A DNA stretch of 64,000 nt from Chiridota heheva (GCA_020152595.1 JAIGNY010001437.1:2801001-2865000), one strand, 5' to 3'. Shown: positions 1-19,199, numbered from the stretch's first letter. Translations and numbers: made by a program. Notes: a model not told the origin generated them from the sequence alone.

Positions 1-2779
<2,779 letters not shown>

Positions 2780-3228
2780 TATAACATGGACGCTGCCATT
2801 TTGTCAGTCTAATTTTGTGTTGAAATCATGCCAATGGTGATCTAATTATATGCAGACATATTGTATCTCTCAAGAATTCTCTTCGAAATTGTATTTCCAA
2901 AATGCTTTGACATGAAGTTTTAAGGGCTTGAATCATTAATATCTTATACAAATAAAAATACATAGACCAATGCAAAGGAAAATGTATTTCTTAAAAGTGA
3001 GAAAATTTGAAATAGATTATAAGAAATACAAAATTACTGTTTTAATTTGTACTGGGTGTATGACATCATTTTTTAGAAGGCGTATGAACAAATGTCCGCT
3101 CCCGTGTAAGTTTATATTGACAGATTTAAGGTTTCAATCAATTAGGAAATATGTGCTAATTAGTTTGCATGATGTAAAATTTCTTCAGATGACTTATAAT
3201 TATTATTTCAATCTTATCAAATGAAGAA
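2780..3228 (+). repeat. Dispersed repeat, copy A (partner at 62430-62832, minus)
   Basis: This stretch matches the reverse complement of 62430-62832 in a long series of collinear blocks: CATGGACGCTGCCATTTTG, GTGTTGAAATCATG, CTTTGACATGAAGTT, GGGCTTGAATCATTAATATC, and AAATTTCTTCAGATGACTTA near the far end. Block order is kept and substitutions and small indels lie between blocks, so this is an old interspersed family of about 400-450 bp. No coding capacity or terminal inverted repeats could be defined, so its class is unknown. The 84-residue open frame over it (2970-3224) shows no protein motif and is probably chance. Confidence 0.75.
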
Positions 3229-3282
3229 AAAGCCATACATTTTGTCTCCTTTATATCAAGTTTGTTTGAAAATTACTTACGC

Positions 3283-5829
3283 AGAATAGCAGACGGGAAT
3301 AACACAGACGGGCATAACACAGACGGGAATAACACAGACGGGCATAATACAGACGGGCATAACACAGACAGGCATAACACAGGACGGGCATAACACAGGA
3401 CGGGCATAACACAGACGGGCATAACACAGACGGGCATAACACAGACGGGCATAACACAGACGGGAATAACACAGACGGGCATAATACAGACGGGCATATG
3501 CACAGACGGGCATAACACAGACGGGCATAACACAGACGGGCATAACACAGGACGGGCATAACACAGACGGGCACAACACAGACAGGCATAACACAGGACG
3601 GGCATAACACAGACGGGCATAACACAGACGGGCATAACACAGACGGGCATAATACAGACGGGCATAACACAGACGGGCACAACACAGACAGGCATAATAC
3701 AGACGGGCATAACACAGGACGGGCATAACACAGACGGGCATAACACAGACGGGCACAACACAGACAGGCATAACACAGACAGGCATAACACAGACGGGCA
3801 TAATACAGACGGGCATAACACAGACGGGCATAACACAGACGGGCATAACACAGACGGGCATAACACAGGACGGGCACAACACAGACGGGCATAACACAGG
3901 ACGGGCATAACACAGACGGGCACAACACAGACAGGCATAACACAGGACGGGCATAACACAGACGGGCATAACACAGACGGGCATAACACAGACGGGCATA
4001 ATACAGACGGGCATAACACAGACGGGCACAACACAGACAGGCATAACACAGGACGGGCATAACACAGGACGGGCATAACAAACACGGGCATAACACAGAC
4101 AGGCATAACACAGACAGGCATAACACAGACGGGCATAATACAGACGGGCATAACACAGACGGGCATAACACAGACGGGCAAAACACAGGACGGGCATAAC
4201 ACAGACGGGCATAACACAGGACGGGCACAACACAGACGGGCATAACACAGGACGGGCATAACACAGACGGGCACAACACAGACAGGCATAACACAGGACG
4301 GGCATAACACAGACGGGCATAACACAGACGGGCATAACACAGACGGGCATAATACAGACGGGCATAACACAGACGGGCACAACACAGACGGGCACAACAC
4401 AGACAGGCATAACACAGGACGGGCATAACACAGACGGGCATAACACAGACGGGCACAACACAGACAGGCATAACACAGACAGGCATAACACAGACGGGCA
4501 TAACACAGACGGGCATAACACAGACGGGCATAACACAGACGGGCATAACACAGACGGGCATAACACAGACGGGCATAATACAGACGGGCATAACACAGAC
4601 GGGCACAACACAGACAGGCATAACACAGGACGGGCATAACACAGACGGGCATAACACAGGACGGGCACAACACAGACGGGCATAACACAGGACGGGCATA
4701 ACACAGACGGGCACAACACAGACAGGCATAACACAGACGGGCATAACACAGGACGGGCATAACACAGACGGGCATAACACAGACGGGCACAACACAGACA
4801 GGCATAACACAGACAGGCATAACACAGACAGGCATAACACAGACGGGCACAACACAGACGGGCATAACACAGACGGGCATAACACAGACGGGCATAATAC
4901 AGACGGGCATAACACAGACGGGCATAACACAGACGGGCATAACACAGGACGGGCATAACACAGACGGGCACAACACAGACAGGCATAACACAGGACGGGC
5001 ATAACACAGACGGGCATAATACAGACGGGCATAACACAGACAGGCATAACACAGACGGGCACAACACAGACAGGCATAACACAGGACGGGCATAACACAG
5101 ACGGGCATAACACAGGACGGGCACAACACAGACGGGCATAACACAGGACGGGCATAACACAGACGGCACAACACAGACAGGCATAACACAGGACGGGCAT
5201 AACACAGACGGGCATAACACAGACGGGCATAACACAGACAGACGGGCACAACACAGACAGGCATAACACAGACGGGCATAACACAGACGGTCATAACACA
5301 GGACGGGCATAACACAGACGGGCACAACACAGACGGGCATAACACAGACGGGCATAACACAGACGGGCATAACACAGACGGGCATAACACAGACGGGCAT
5401 AACACAGACGGGCATAACACAGACGGGCATAACACAGACGGGCATAACACAGACGGGCATAACACAGGACGGGCATAACACAGACGGGCATAACACAGAC
5501 GGGCATAACATAGACGGGCACAACACAGACAGGCATAACACAGACGGGCATAACACAGACGGGCATAACACAGGACGGGCATAACACAGAAGGGCATAAC
5601 ACAGACGGGCATAACACAGACGGGCATAACACAGACGGGCACAACACAGACGGGCACAACACAGACGGGCACAACACAGACAGGCATAACACAGACGGGC
5701 ATAATACAGACGGGCATAACACAGACGGGCACAACACAGACAGGCATAACACAGACGGGCATAACACAGACGGGCACAACACAGACGGGCATAACACAGA
5801 CGGGCATAATACAGACGGATAACACATAT
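3283..5829. repeat. 2.5-kb minisatellite, 15/16-bp unit
   Basis: About 165-170 copies of a 15-bp unit (ATAACACAGACGGGC) mixed with a 16-bp variant carrying an extra G (CACAGGACGGGC). Recurrent point variants (ACAACACAG, GACAGGC, ATAATACAG) alternate in an ordered way and form longer higher-order blocks. The 15-bp unit is a multiple of three and has no stop on the minus strand, so huge Cys/Val/Met/Pro-rich frames (up to 852 codons) appear in all three minus frames. They are by-products of the repeat, not genes. Confidence 0.97.
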
Positions 5830-7260
5830 TGTCAACTTTAAAATTAAAGCATTTATTTTAGGCTTTTGTTTAGGATAGTTTGTCCCCTAAGTTTGTCTCC
5901 GTTGTTTAGTTTGCTTCCTTAATTCACCTGTTCACAGATGTGAATTATCATGGTACGGATTAGCAGGCCTGGGGGTTGGAAAATATCAATAATTTTTCAT
6001 AAGCAGATAAGAGAAAGTGTATGAGGAAATGCACCTAAATATGTGCGTTTTGAGGTCTGACTAATAAAGGCTGTAAAAGACTAACTGACTGATTGAAATA
6101 GCATAAGGAGAATCATGACTGATGCTAATTTCTCGGTTTTCAATCAATTCTAAGACAGTAAGGATTTGAACTATGCTATCGCTAATTATTGATAATCCTT
6201 TAAAGGTCCTTGGCTGTATATCATAATAATTATATACCAAGGAACTCTAATTTGCTAAACGGCTGGTCGAAGATAAGTCGTCAGTCTACCAAATTTGTAG
6301 AGAGGGAGTAAAATTGAATTATATAAACCCTGACCTCCTCACAGTCAAAACAATGATTGTTAATGAAAACACATGTGTTAAACCTTACTGCCTTACTGCC
6401 TTACGAGCTAGGAGACTTTTAATCATATGTGGTAGGTGATATCTAGTGGTAAATTCCAACAATGTCTTCTCCACTTATGGAGCGCTCACCGAGCAAAATA
6501 TGGAAGTTCATTAATATTGATATCTTTGAATATGAATATTCATTATCAAGCAGTGTAATTGACATTGGGGAAATACCTTGGAACACTGAATCTCTGGGAA
6601 TGTCAGCGGAGAAATGGGAGGAGGTCTGAAGCACAGTTCGCTGCTTGGTGTGCCTGGTTAACAATCATGCATTTCGCCAAAAAAAAAGAAGCCTGTACGT
6701 CTGTAGTTGATTGTTAGTCATTATACATTATCAAAATATCACTGTACCCAAGAAATAAGAGTATAACTTAACCCGCAACTTAGCAAATTGTGAGTAAGCA
6801 GGGCTCGACATTTGCAACCACGGTAAGTTTGGAACGCTTGGAATTTCGGCGGAGCGACGAGGGAATAAATATCTTTGTAAACTGTTTTCTTCATTAAGCA
6901 ACACAACTAAGATCAAAGATATATTCACTCGTACATGCAACAATGCAAGTTGGCAAAGTATATGACACACCTTAAAGTAAACAAGATGGATGAAACTCCG
7001 TATATAATTTATTTTCATTGATGCTAAGAATAGAGACTTCTTTTTTATGCAATTCTATGCAATAAAAGCATTCTATTAATAGATCTTTACACACCAATAC
7101 ATATTTCAACTATATTAAATACTGCGATCCTTTGTCGAGATGTTTAAAAATGATGTATATAATTTTACCAGAACCAAAATATTTTGTGGTTCCGATGCTT
7201 TTTTCACAAGTTGATTGCAATTTTTTTGTTAACTGTCATGTTATTGTATATCATAAAATA
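5830..7260. other. Intergenic AT-rich DNA, no gene seen
   Basis: No convincing exon. Two minus-strand open frames (6443-6664, 6731-7018) lack recognisable domains and are of the length expected by chance. A short run of CTTACTGC repeats lies at about 6384-6405. Confidence 0.45.
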
Positions 7261-7269
7261 TTTGTTCCA

Positions 7270-8740
7270 TAGTATTTTTTCATGAGGCCACACCCACCAT
7301 GCAGATCAATTGCCGACATAAGTATTTGTACAATAATCAACAACATTGCCATAGCAAGCATGATGCAAAAATAGTTGCTTATTTATTCTATTTCAAGAAA
7401 TTGTCAGTAAGCCGAGCCTACTCAATGATATTCATGAGATCACTGCCACATTATTAGAACATATGTGCAAACCATTACCCATCTGTGTACCTGATATAGC
7501 ATAAATCTGATATTTTGTTCATGAGATCAGGGATATGTTATACAGTATAGTGTTTACATCGTTTAGCACTTTCACATTGAGCCACGCCCACAATGCATAT
7601 TAATGACATCTGCTAATAACCTAAACATGTACAAACCATACCCAATATGACGCAAAACGGATATACAGTTGCTCATTTATCACTTAAAAAAAAAAAAAAA
7701 ACTTTAAGCTCCGCCCACTTATTAGTATTCATGATATCAACACCAAAAACAATAGGGCACATCTACAGACCATGGGCGTTCTGTGTACCAAATATGACAT
7801 AAATCAAGATTACCATTCTTGTAATACTGTGTCTACAAGCTCTTTTCAACAAAATCACATTAAGCCCCGCCCACTACGCATATTAATGAAATTCAACGTT
7901 TTTACATCATAACCATGTACACACCAGCTTACGTCATAATCATCCCAATTATGAAAGAAAACGGACATGAGGTTGTTAAGATATGAACATATCAAAAAAT
8001 TTACATTAAGCCCCGCACACTTAATAATATGCAAGATATCACCACCAAAAACAATAGGACACATCTACAGACCATGGGCTATCTGCGTACCACATATGAA
8101 CTGAATCTCACAGTTATTGAGATACTGTGTTTACAATCTCTTTTCAACAAAGCATGTGAAGCCCCGCCCATTATGCGCATTAATGAAATTCAATGTTTTT
8201 ACATCATGAACATGCACGCACCACATCATAATTATCCTAAATATGAAACAAAACAGACATGCGGTTGTTAAAATATAAACATTTCAAGAATGTTTACATT
8301 AAGCCCCGCATATCATTAATATGGATGACATCACCATCAAAAACAATATAGGGTACATCTTCAGACCATGGGCTATCTGTGTATCGAATAGGACATGAAT
8401 CTAGTTTATAGTTCTTGCGATACCGTGTTTACAATCTCTTTTCAACAAAATCATATTAAGCCCCGCCCATTACGCATATTAATACAATTACACGTTTTTA
8501 CATCATGAACATGTACACACCAGGTAACAGTATAGATACATCAAATATGAAACAAAATAGACATGCATTTGTTAAAATATAAACATTTCTAGATTTTTAC
8601 ATTAAGCCCCGCATACTCATTAATATGCATGACATCACCATAAAATAAGATATAAAAAAACAATAGGGCACATCTACGGTCCATGGGCTATCTGTGTAGC
8701 ACATATAACATGAATCCAGTTTACCGTTCTTGAGATATCG
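7270..8740. repeat. Tandem repeat of about 300 bp, roughly four to five copies
   Basis: The same series of phrases returns with a period near 300 bp. AAGC(C/T)CCGC followed by a CATTAATATGCATGA-like phrase occurs at 7706, 8008, 8301 and 8604 (spacings 302, 293, 303). Between these lie ACAATAGGGCACATCTACAG, CAATCTCTTTTCAACAAA and a half-repeat AAGCCCCGCCCA with TTTTTACATCAT. Earlier, more decayed phrases (CCACGCCCACAATGC at about 7583) extend the array to the left. Unit structure suggests two related half-units per period. No coding capacity. Confidence 0.85.
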
Positions 8741-8760
8741 CGTTTACGAGCTGGCCGTAA

Positions 8761-8761
8761 G

Positions 8762-8794
<33 letters not shown>

Positions 8795-8950
8795 CACATA
8801 CATGCATACATACATACATACATACATGCATACATACAATCATACATACACACATACATACATACATACATACATACATACATACATACATGCATACATA
8901 CATGCATGCATGCATGCATGCATGCATACATACTTACATACGTACACACA
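8761..8950. repeat. (CA)n then (CATA)n microsatellite
   Basis: CA dinucleotides (about 8761-8800) pass into tetranucleotide CATA/CATG repeats (about 8801-8950). Open frames reading Met-Tyr-Val-Cys or His-Thr-Tyr repeats over this tract are by-products. Confidence 0.95.
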
Positions 8951-9607
8951 CATGCCATCCTGATGCTATCGCATCGGAACCAAAAAGGGTTCGTACTTAA
9001 TTGCAGGGCGGAACCAGACAACTGTACACGAAAGGGCCGGGCGAAAACGTTGTCATAAGGAAACATCCATTTTTCACACAGCTTAGTACGGTTTGGGAGT
9101 ATCCGTCACCAGGAATCATGTTAATCATTTAAAGTCAAGGACGTAAAAGACGTTTTGGAGCAGATAGCAGATATCCTGAAGGGCATTTTCCTCGTGTGGT
9201 GAAGGGCACGAAGATTACCTGTTGCCACCCAGAAATATTCAGTCATTTCTTTTTCTACATGCTGCTCTACTTTTATCTGTCGTCTGTTTATATATTTGTT
9301 TTGGCAAATTCGCCTGACATTTATGTGTTGAAAGGATTGGTTTTGGTTCAGCGTTAAAACAAGTCCATCTTATATGAACGGATGAAAGTGGACTTTAAAA
9401 GAAGCTATTAGTAGAATGCATTAAAAAGATTGTATTCCATTAACAATACGAAAGGAACCTTCAAGTTTATGAAAGAGGACTTTATTAAGAAACCAAATTG
9501 TGAAGAAACTAGTTAAATATCTAATTATTCCATTAAGGAGATATTCGAGTATAAAGTTATGTCTTATACGTGTAAAATGTACTGATGTAATAAGTATAAA
9601 ATGAGTA

Positions 9608-9745
9608 CCAGCACTGCTAGGGAGTTAACCTGCGATGGACTGGCCTCCCGCCTATGGGGGTATCGTGTACTCTCATCCTCTTGCGCCATGGACATCGGGG
9701 ATAAGCACCGGCCCTGTAACAGTATAAGCCTATTTTTTTTTTTTC
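9608..9745 (+). mobile_element. L2-type LINE or SINE 3' tail remnant
   Basis: The phrases GCGATGGACTGGC, then a G-rich run followed by TGTACTCTC, then GGACATCGGGGATAAGC and GGCCCTGTAAC resemble the conserved 3' end of L2-clade LINEs and of SINEs that borrow it. It is followed by a poly-T/A stretch. No associated reverse transcriptase is visible, so this is a 5'-truncated copy or a SINE. The identification comes from remembered consensus phrases, not an alignment. Confidence 0.55.
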
Positions 9746-12660
9746 TATTTGAATTAAAATTTCTCGTACTGTGATTATCATTACCCTTACTAGATTATGT
9801 TTGACTACTTTCTGCATAATATACATATCTCCTTAACAACATAGACGGGATTTGCTTAACGAGCGTGTGTGTGGGGGGAGGGTGGGAGGGGGGGAGGGAA
9901 GGAAAATCACGCGACGATACAAAAAAATCCCCATTAAACAGATATACATTTGAAAAAAAGTGGTGGCTCCCCTTGCTCCCCTATATGCCTAACGGAATAA
10001 GATGTTCGATTGCTTTCTTACCCATCATTTTGTTTCAGTCTCTTTCATATACAGATATAGGACGAACTTGTTTGCCCAATGAACTAATCCTTTAGGTATC
10101 AAACGATTTTTATTGCAATGGACTAGTGCATGCAGGCTAAACGAAAAAATGTCATGTACCACATGTATATTGGGGATAATTCCTTTTTCGTTTAAGTTTG
10201 GTGTCTGAAACTGGTGTGTGGCAAGAAAACATTCGGTAGACTGCATGTATAATAAATTGCGACCATTTCTGATGGAAAACGTTTTTGGTTAGTTTTTATT
10301 TTGTCTTTGATCAAAGTGGAGGCTGAAGTATCTTTCTCTGTCTACGGACGGGAGGGGAGAAACTTCCCTAAACTCGATGTATTCTTTCACGAGTTAGTAT
10401 TTTTTAACCAACAAGAAAACAAAAATGAAAATCGCCTTCTAAATAGTAAGAAATTATTGATGATTATCTGATGAAAATAAAACATCATTTATCTCCGTAT
10501 ATTGGATTGTGGTTAAACTATACTTCAGCCCTCTACACTTTTGACTGGGGGATGAAGCCCCCATGTAGTCCCTGCTTCTCAAGGAGGGTCTGAAATTAAG
10601 CATTGGCAGATTGGTGACACTTGGTGTCTAAGTCTTGTTTGAAGAATTTGGGATCATAGTCTCCTGCGACGTTAAGGATTAATTTCATACTTTTTTCTTA
10701 AGCGTTTCAAACGGGGTTTTTCTTGACAAAGTTAACGGAGGTTCGCCCAGCTGCCCAGGGATCCAATGTATGCCCCTGATTTCTTCCAGATTCAGGATTG
10801 GAGGTTGGATGGATGGAAGGAAAGTTGAACTGTTCAAAGCGAAAGTGGGGAACGGAAGAAGATTTTGGGAAATGCTGATGTGTTACTGGATGAATGTAAT
10901 TCAAAATATTTTTTTTTTATATTATCTGATTATAAAGCAAATCATCTGAGTTCGGACAAGCTTGAATGCAATATAATTAATTGAAACACGGCTTTACAAA
11001 TATACAGCTACAATTATGGAGCCAGATCTCTCAATACGAACTTTGCAAGTACTAAAGTATGGCAAGATATATGATGAGGGTGAACGCATCAAATAAAGGT
11101 AGAAATCATTAAGTCAGAACAAGTACTGAAGTAACGAGGATCGATTTTGATGAGAGTAATCGAAATTATTTTGCCCTTATTTTAACCTTTTTTGGTCCTT
11201 TTAGTAAATGTATAGTTGCTTGTGTGGAAACTCGAACTAAGTACGTAGTCCCGGGAGCAAGGGCATCGATTTTTGTCATGAAGATAAAAATATGTCACTT
11301 AATTCATTTCATCACCGCTAAAGAAATTCGAAGTGTATTGATCAATCTTTCATGAACGAGAACATGATAGACAGACATAGACAGATAGAAGACTTTATTT
11401 ATTCTGTCATTCAAAGTGAAATGGTATTTCATGACAATAAAAAAAAACTGATAACAAAGTAAAATTTGAAAGGACATTTATCAATTTATTCAAACAATCT
11501 CAATGCATTTGATAAGGTATGTATAAATGTTTGATATGTTGTTAAGTTGTTATAGCTCAAAATACGAATTTCAGATAATATAAAATAATTGAAAAATAAC
11601 AACGTCGGTATCCGGGAACGTGGAGGTACCCGCGCCATACAGCCATAATAGTAAATTAAATGGTGGAAATGTTCCCTGTAAGATCGGTGTTCCTATACCT
11701 GTGAAAAGGTATTGCAGACATAACTTGTTCCACGCCCAACATTTTGTTCAGTGTTTACAACAGGCATTTCTTTGATTAAATATGTGATTTCAAACTTCAT
11801 TAAATATAACTTGCTGTGCAGTGATAAGAAAGATTTTCTTTGTAGGCCTACTCAAACAATGGCGTCGCGACGTGGAAAGAGCGGTATACTATGGTAACCC
11901 CTTCCCCACGCTATCTCCCATTGAAATAAAATAAAATACGTGGTCAAAAATTGTTTGATGTATGTCATTTTGTTTTCTGAACGTCTCTCCTATTGCATCC
12001 AGCAAAATTCTTTCAAGCACATGGGGCGAGGGGATCAATCCATAACGCAAAATGAGGACCCAGACAGCCAGACTTTAGAAGGGGTTGAGGGTAAAGTCAT
12101 TGGCGGCTGTACGAGATTGTATTTGAAGGGCAAAAGATTATTATGAGCAAAAACAAACACCCCAATTTTAAATATAGATATAATTCAAGCATGTATAGGC
12201 TTAATTACTTAAAAACAAAGATTAACAAATCATTTTGGAGAGTGGAGTTAGTGCGCCCTTTGTCCCTTGCCATGGTGAACCGCCCATGGAACTTGGGACT
12301 GATTGGTTTAAAGCTAAGCCCCACATTAAAAAGAAGATTTACTGTATAAACCTATTCAACACTGACATGCAGATATCAACTTATGTATATATAGACATCT
12401 ATAACACTGACATGCATACCAACTCATGTACATATATTCATAGATTTGTCAAATTCGTCCAATGTAATAAAATTCATTAAAACAGTGGGAAAATAGGAAC
12501 TTCTACGGAAACAATTGCGATATAACAATTGCATCAACTACAATTGTGATTTAATAGTCATGAAAAATATGAATCAATCCAGGAATTGTGAAATAGTCAC
12601 ATTGTCTCAATACAGTTAAAATTAAGGAACTAAGTCTTTAGTCAGTCAGGAAAAACTTTA
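9746..12660. other. Intergenic AT-rich DNA with a G-rich run
   Basis: No convincing gene. A G-run cluster capable of forming a G-quadruplex lies at 9873-9898. Short open frames (9865-10095, 10025-10246, 10707-10904, 11940-12146, 12143-12480) lack known motifs. A segment near 11370-11450 (GACAGATAGAAGACTTTATT, then poly-A) looks like the reversed 3' end of a degraded retroelement but is too short to assign. Confidence 0.45.
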
Positions 12661-12665
12661 ATTTT

Positions 12666-12733
12666 ATGGATCATTCGGATCTATGGATCATTCGCATCTA
12701 TGGATCATTCGGATCTATGGATCATTCGGATCT
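12666..12733. repeat. 17-bp tandem repeat, four units
   Basis: ATGGATCATTCGGATCT is repeated four times head to tail, with one unit carrying a single change (CGCATC). Confidence 0.95.
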
Positions 12734-12880
12734 TAATATTCCGAGTTTTCGTGAAGTGTCATTTTGAATATGATTGACATATAGAGGATTATCACAGAAA
12801 CAAATTGGTAAAGAAAAAAGAAGGAAAAAAAAAAATCTTGATATCTAAATCCGTTTAGGAGTTATAATATTTAAAATATA

Positions 12881-13200
12881 CACCAGTGTGTTGAAAAGTG
12901 ATCAGTGCAGTATGCAGTGTGACGTCACAATTCCAGATTTAGGACAATTTTTTATGTATTTCTAACAAATACAAATTCTCTTTTTCAAGGTACATGAGCA
13001 GATAGGCAAAGCATGTTCTTGTAAAGTGCGTGTTATACCCCATCTCAGTAATTAAACAAAACAAGTTTCCAATAATTTAGAAAGAGGTAATTAATTTTTT
13101 CAAAGAAAAAGGTTCAACTTTGTCTTTCTTTGATGGACATCACACTGTCTGACTGTACAGCTGTAAGCTGTATTGTTAGAGGCTTTTCAACACACTGGTG
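12881..13200. mobile_element. MITE-like element, 320 bp, 18-bp perfect inverted ends
   Basis: The left end CACCAGTGTGTTGAAAAG (12881-12898) is exactly the reverse complement of 13183-13200. Subterminal sequence is also similar in inverted order (GCAGTGTGACGTCAC at about 12913 against the complement of the stretch before the right end). Size, non-coding content and perfect ends fit a miniature inverted-repeat transposable element. I could not define a clean target-site duplication, so the superfamily is unknown. Confidence 0.75.
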
Positions 13201-14639
13201 AAATCTTTGAAATGTAATTCCGAAACGGAAAAAAAAACAAACATGGTTTTACACCTTGAACAATCATGTATGACAAAACACTTCTTTCCACATCAGTATT
13301 TCTACAAATTCAAATTCAAGAAACTTTCCACATCAGTACTTGTACAAATTCAAATGATAGACATAACTTCCTAGACTACTTCTGTCCTTAGCGGGAGAAG
13401 ATGCTGACTAGTTTCTTCACCAGCCACTGCCGGCAGTTTCTTTCTTTTAAAGGTGTATGAACATGCCGAGATTTACCAGTCAGTCAGTTTATATATCCAC
13501 AAAAAAACTTTGGATTCAAAAACAATTTGTTAAATTACGTCACATGCATGTAGTTCCAAAGTACAGTAATCAAAGTTTGGAGAATATTTGATGAATGCAA
13601 AAGTAATGATATAAGAATTTAAGGCAGCTCCAAATCATCAATATTATTCTTTAAATTAACATCAGAATGCTTTCTCTCTCAATATTTTGAATGAAGATAT
13701 GAATTTTTAAAGCAACTTTTGAGGGATTTGGTTCTATTTTCAATAATTTCAATAGCTATTCAAACAATTTGGCCAATTATTTGTCTTACTTGCTGTACCA
13801 CTATTGCTTGAAGGTCCACTAATTGAGTGACGAGCCAAAATATAAAGTCCGGGAGAGCAAGGGATACAAGAAAGTACATCCAAAGCTTCATTCATTAAGA
13901 AAGTCTTATACAAATTAGTCCAACTGTTCAAAAGTTATTGGTACCACACAAATAGGACCGTCAGAACCGTTAAACATCAAACACAGAGGCGGCGTCAGGA
14001 TCATAAGCACTTAAATGATTTTGAGATTGTATAGGCCTGTATATAACATAACTCATACGTTGTATCAATCAGTCAATGGACAAGATTGGTAATAGCTTTA
14101 ATTAAATGATAGCGATTCTAAATGAAATGATAGATACTAGTTGAATCGTGAACTTTCAGTCCTGTCCATGCAGTTCTCCTTCCACAACAGTCTAAATTCG
14201 GTTTCAGATCTAACATAAATGTTCGTTAAAGTAAAATCACATGTCTTTCACCGACTTATACTAAAAAAGGTCCTAATACTGTAATATATAAATGAATAAT
14301 TAGAGGTATGCGTATACACCACCCTATATGCCCATACGGCCACCACTCCAGAAAATTTCGTAAAAGGTCACAACCATCATTGCACAAAAAGTCTGTGAAC
14401 AATGTTAATAATGGTATGGACCTGTCATTACAGGCCAACGACGTCGGACCTGCAGACCTGGGAGAGAGCGGGTGCATGTCTCAATAACTTGCAAGGCAAT
14501 TAATATTCTTCAGAGTATTAATTTCAAAATTCACTTGTTAGTCCACGGGACGTGCTCTGTATGCCACTAAGTAGGCAGAGCATCCCAAGACCTTTCCTTT
14601 CCACTGAAAGGTATAGATAGCATGAATGCAAGTTTAATA

Positions 14640-14640
<1 letters not shown>
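13201..14640. other. Intergenic DNA, no gene seen
   Basis: A 40-bp segment beginning CTTTCCACATCAGTA is duplicated in tandem (13284 and 13324). Short minus-strand open frames (13749-13931, 14256-14477) have no recognisable motif. Confidence 0.45.
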
Positions 14641-17640
<3,000 letters not shown>

Positions 17641-17878
17641 TATTTTATATTATATATTTTTTTTTTTTCGGGGCTGGTTGGTTTTTTGGGGCGAGTAATT
17701 AGGTCAGGTGACATGTGTAGGCCTAACATTATTAGGCAGTAGCTAATGAGGTCGGGTTACGTGATAACAAATGTTCACCTAAAACATTATTAATTCTTCT
17801 TTTGATCAAAACTTGTAAAATCAATGTGTACTTATTTTTGTATGTAACAGGCTGGAGGCCTGAACATTGAATAGAATA

Positions 17879-18330
<452 letters not shown>

Positions 18331-18475
18331 ATTTTTTATATATTTTTTTTTTTTTTTTTGGGGGCTGGTTGGATTTTTTGGGGCGAGTAATTAGGTCAGG
18401 TGACATGTGGTAGGCCTAACATTATTGGGCAGTAGCTAATGAGGTCGGGTTACGTGATAACAAATGTTCACCTAA

Positions 18476-19175
18476 GATTATTGGGGGCGTATGCTCCCCA
18501 GCCCCCAGCTCCGCCGCCCTGCATTCTGTTCCCGACCATCAACATAAAACCGCATCGGAGGCCATGCGTCCACTCAACCCTTCTCCATGTTAATGGTGAA
18601 TCTAGTCACGCTCTGACATCATAATGGCAAACTTCAACCTCAGTTGCCAATGACATGAGAAATAACCACAGTGTCCTATTAGTATACTGAAATCATCATT
18701 GTGGAATGTACCAGCTAGTTGCATATGGTTGTCCGTCCAATACACATCACCGTTCCCCGAATTAACAGCTGTTAATAATGATATGAATGATAATGGCAAG
18801 TAGCGGAATGAGTGGGACGTACAGAAACTGTTAAGAGCTATATAATACCCCGCCAGTGAGAAATATAATTGACTCGCATACCATCCCCCCGGCATCAATG
18901 GAGTTCTCATTCCGTCATTCCATTTACGGACACGGGGCTTCGGTCATTCATAATGAACTTTTCCGTAACCTGATTGGCTGAATCGACTTGAATATTAATT
19001 ACTTCAAATGAAGTTATTCAAATACCTTGGAAACCGCAAAGTTCGTAGCGATTGCTGCTTCCTTCCTGTGTTTGATGTTTGGTAGGCTTAAGTGTAGGCT
19101 ACTACATTTAGACACCATGATATCACCTAATTTGGCAAGGGCGCTAAATGGATGCGCTGGGGTTACCAAGTGTGG
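18476..19175 (+). promoter_or_regulatory. Upstream region of the actin gene
   Basis: About 700 bp before the actin TATA box. An inverted CCAAT motif (TGATTGGCTG, 18971-18980) lies about 200 bp upstream of the TATA box. CCATTTACGG (18920-18929) is one base away from an SRF-binding CArG box CC(A/T)6GG, an element typical of actin promoters; its function is only inferred. No gene is evident here. Confidence 0.4.
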
Positions 19176-19183
19176 TATATAAA
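19176..19183 (+). promoter_or_regulatory. TATA box of the actin gene
   Basis: TATATAAA, followed about 20-30 bp later by a plausible start (CCTCATTAAAG, about 19194-19204). It precedes a short leader ending in a strong splice donor at 19250. Position and spacing fit a TATA-driven actin promoter. Confidence 0.65.
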
Positions 19184-19199
19184 GCCCCACCGTCCTCAT

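Noticed and set aside
3251-5835. Minus-strand frames of 677, 850 and 852 codons that look like Cys-rich repeat proteins
   Set aside because: They lie wholly in the 15/16-bp minisatellite, occur in all three frames, and arise because the unit has no stop on that strand.
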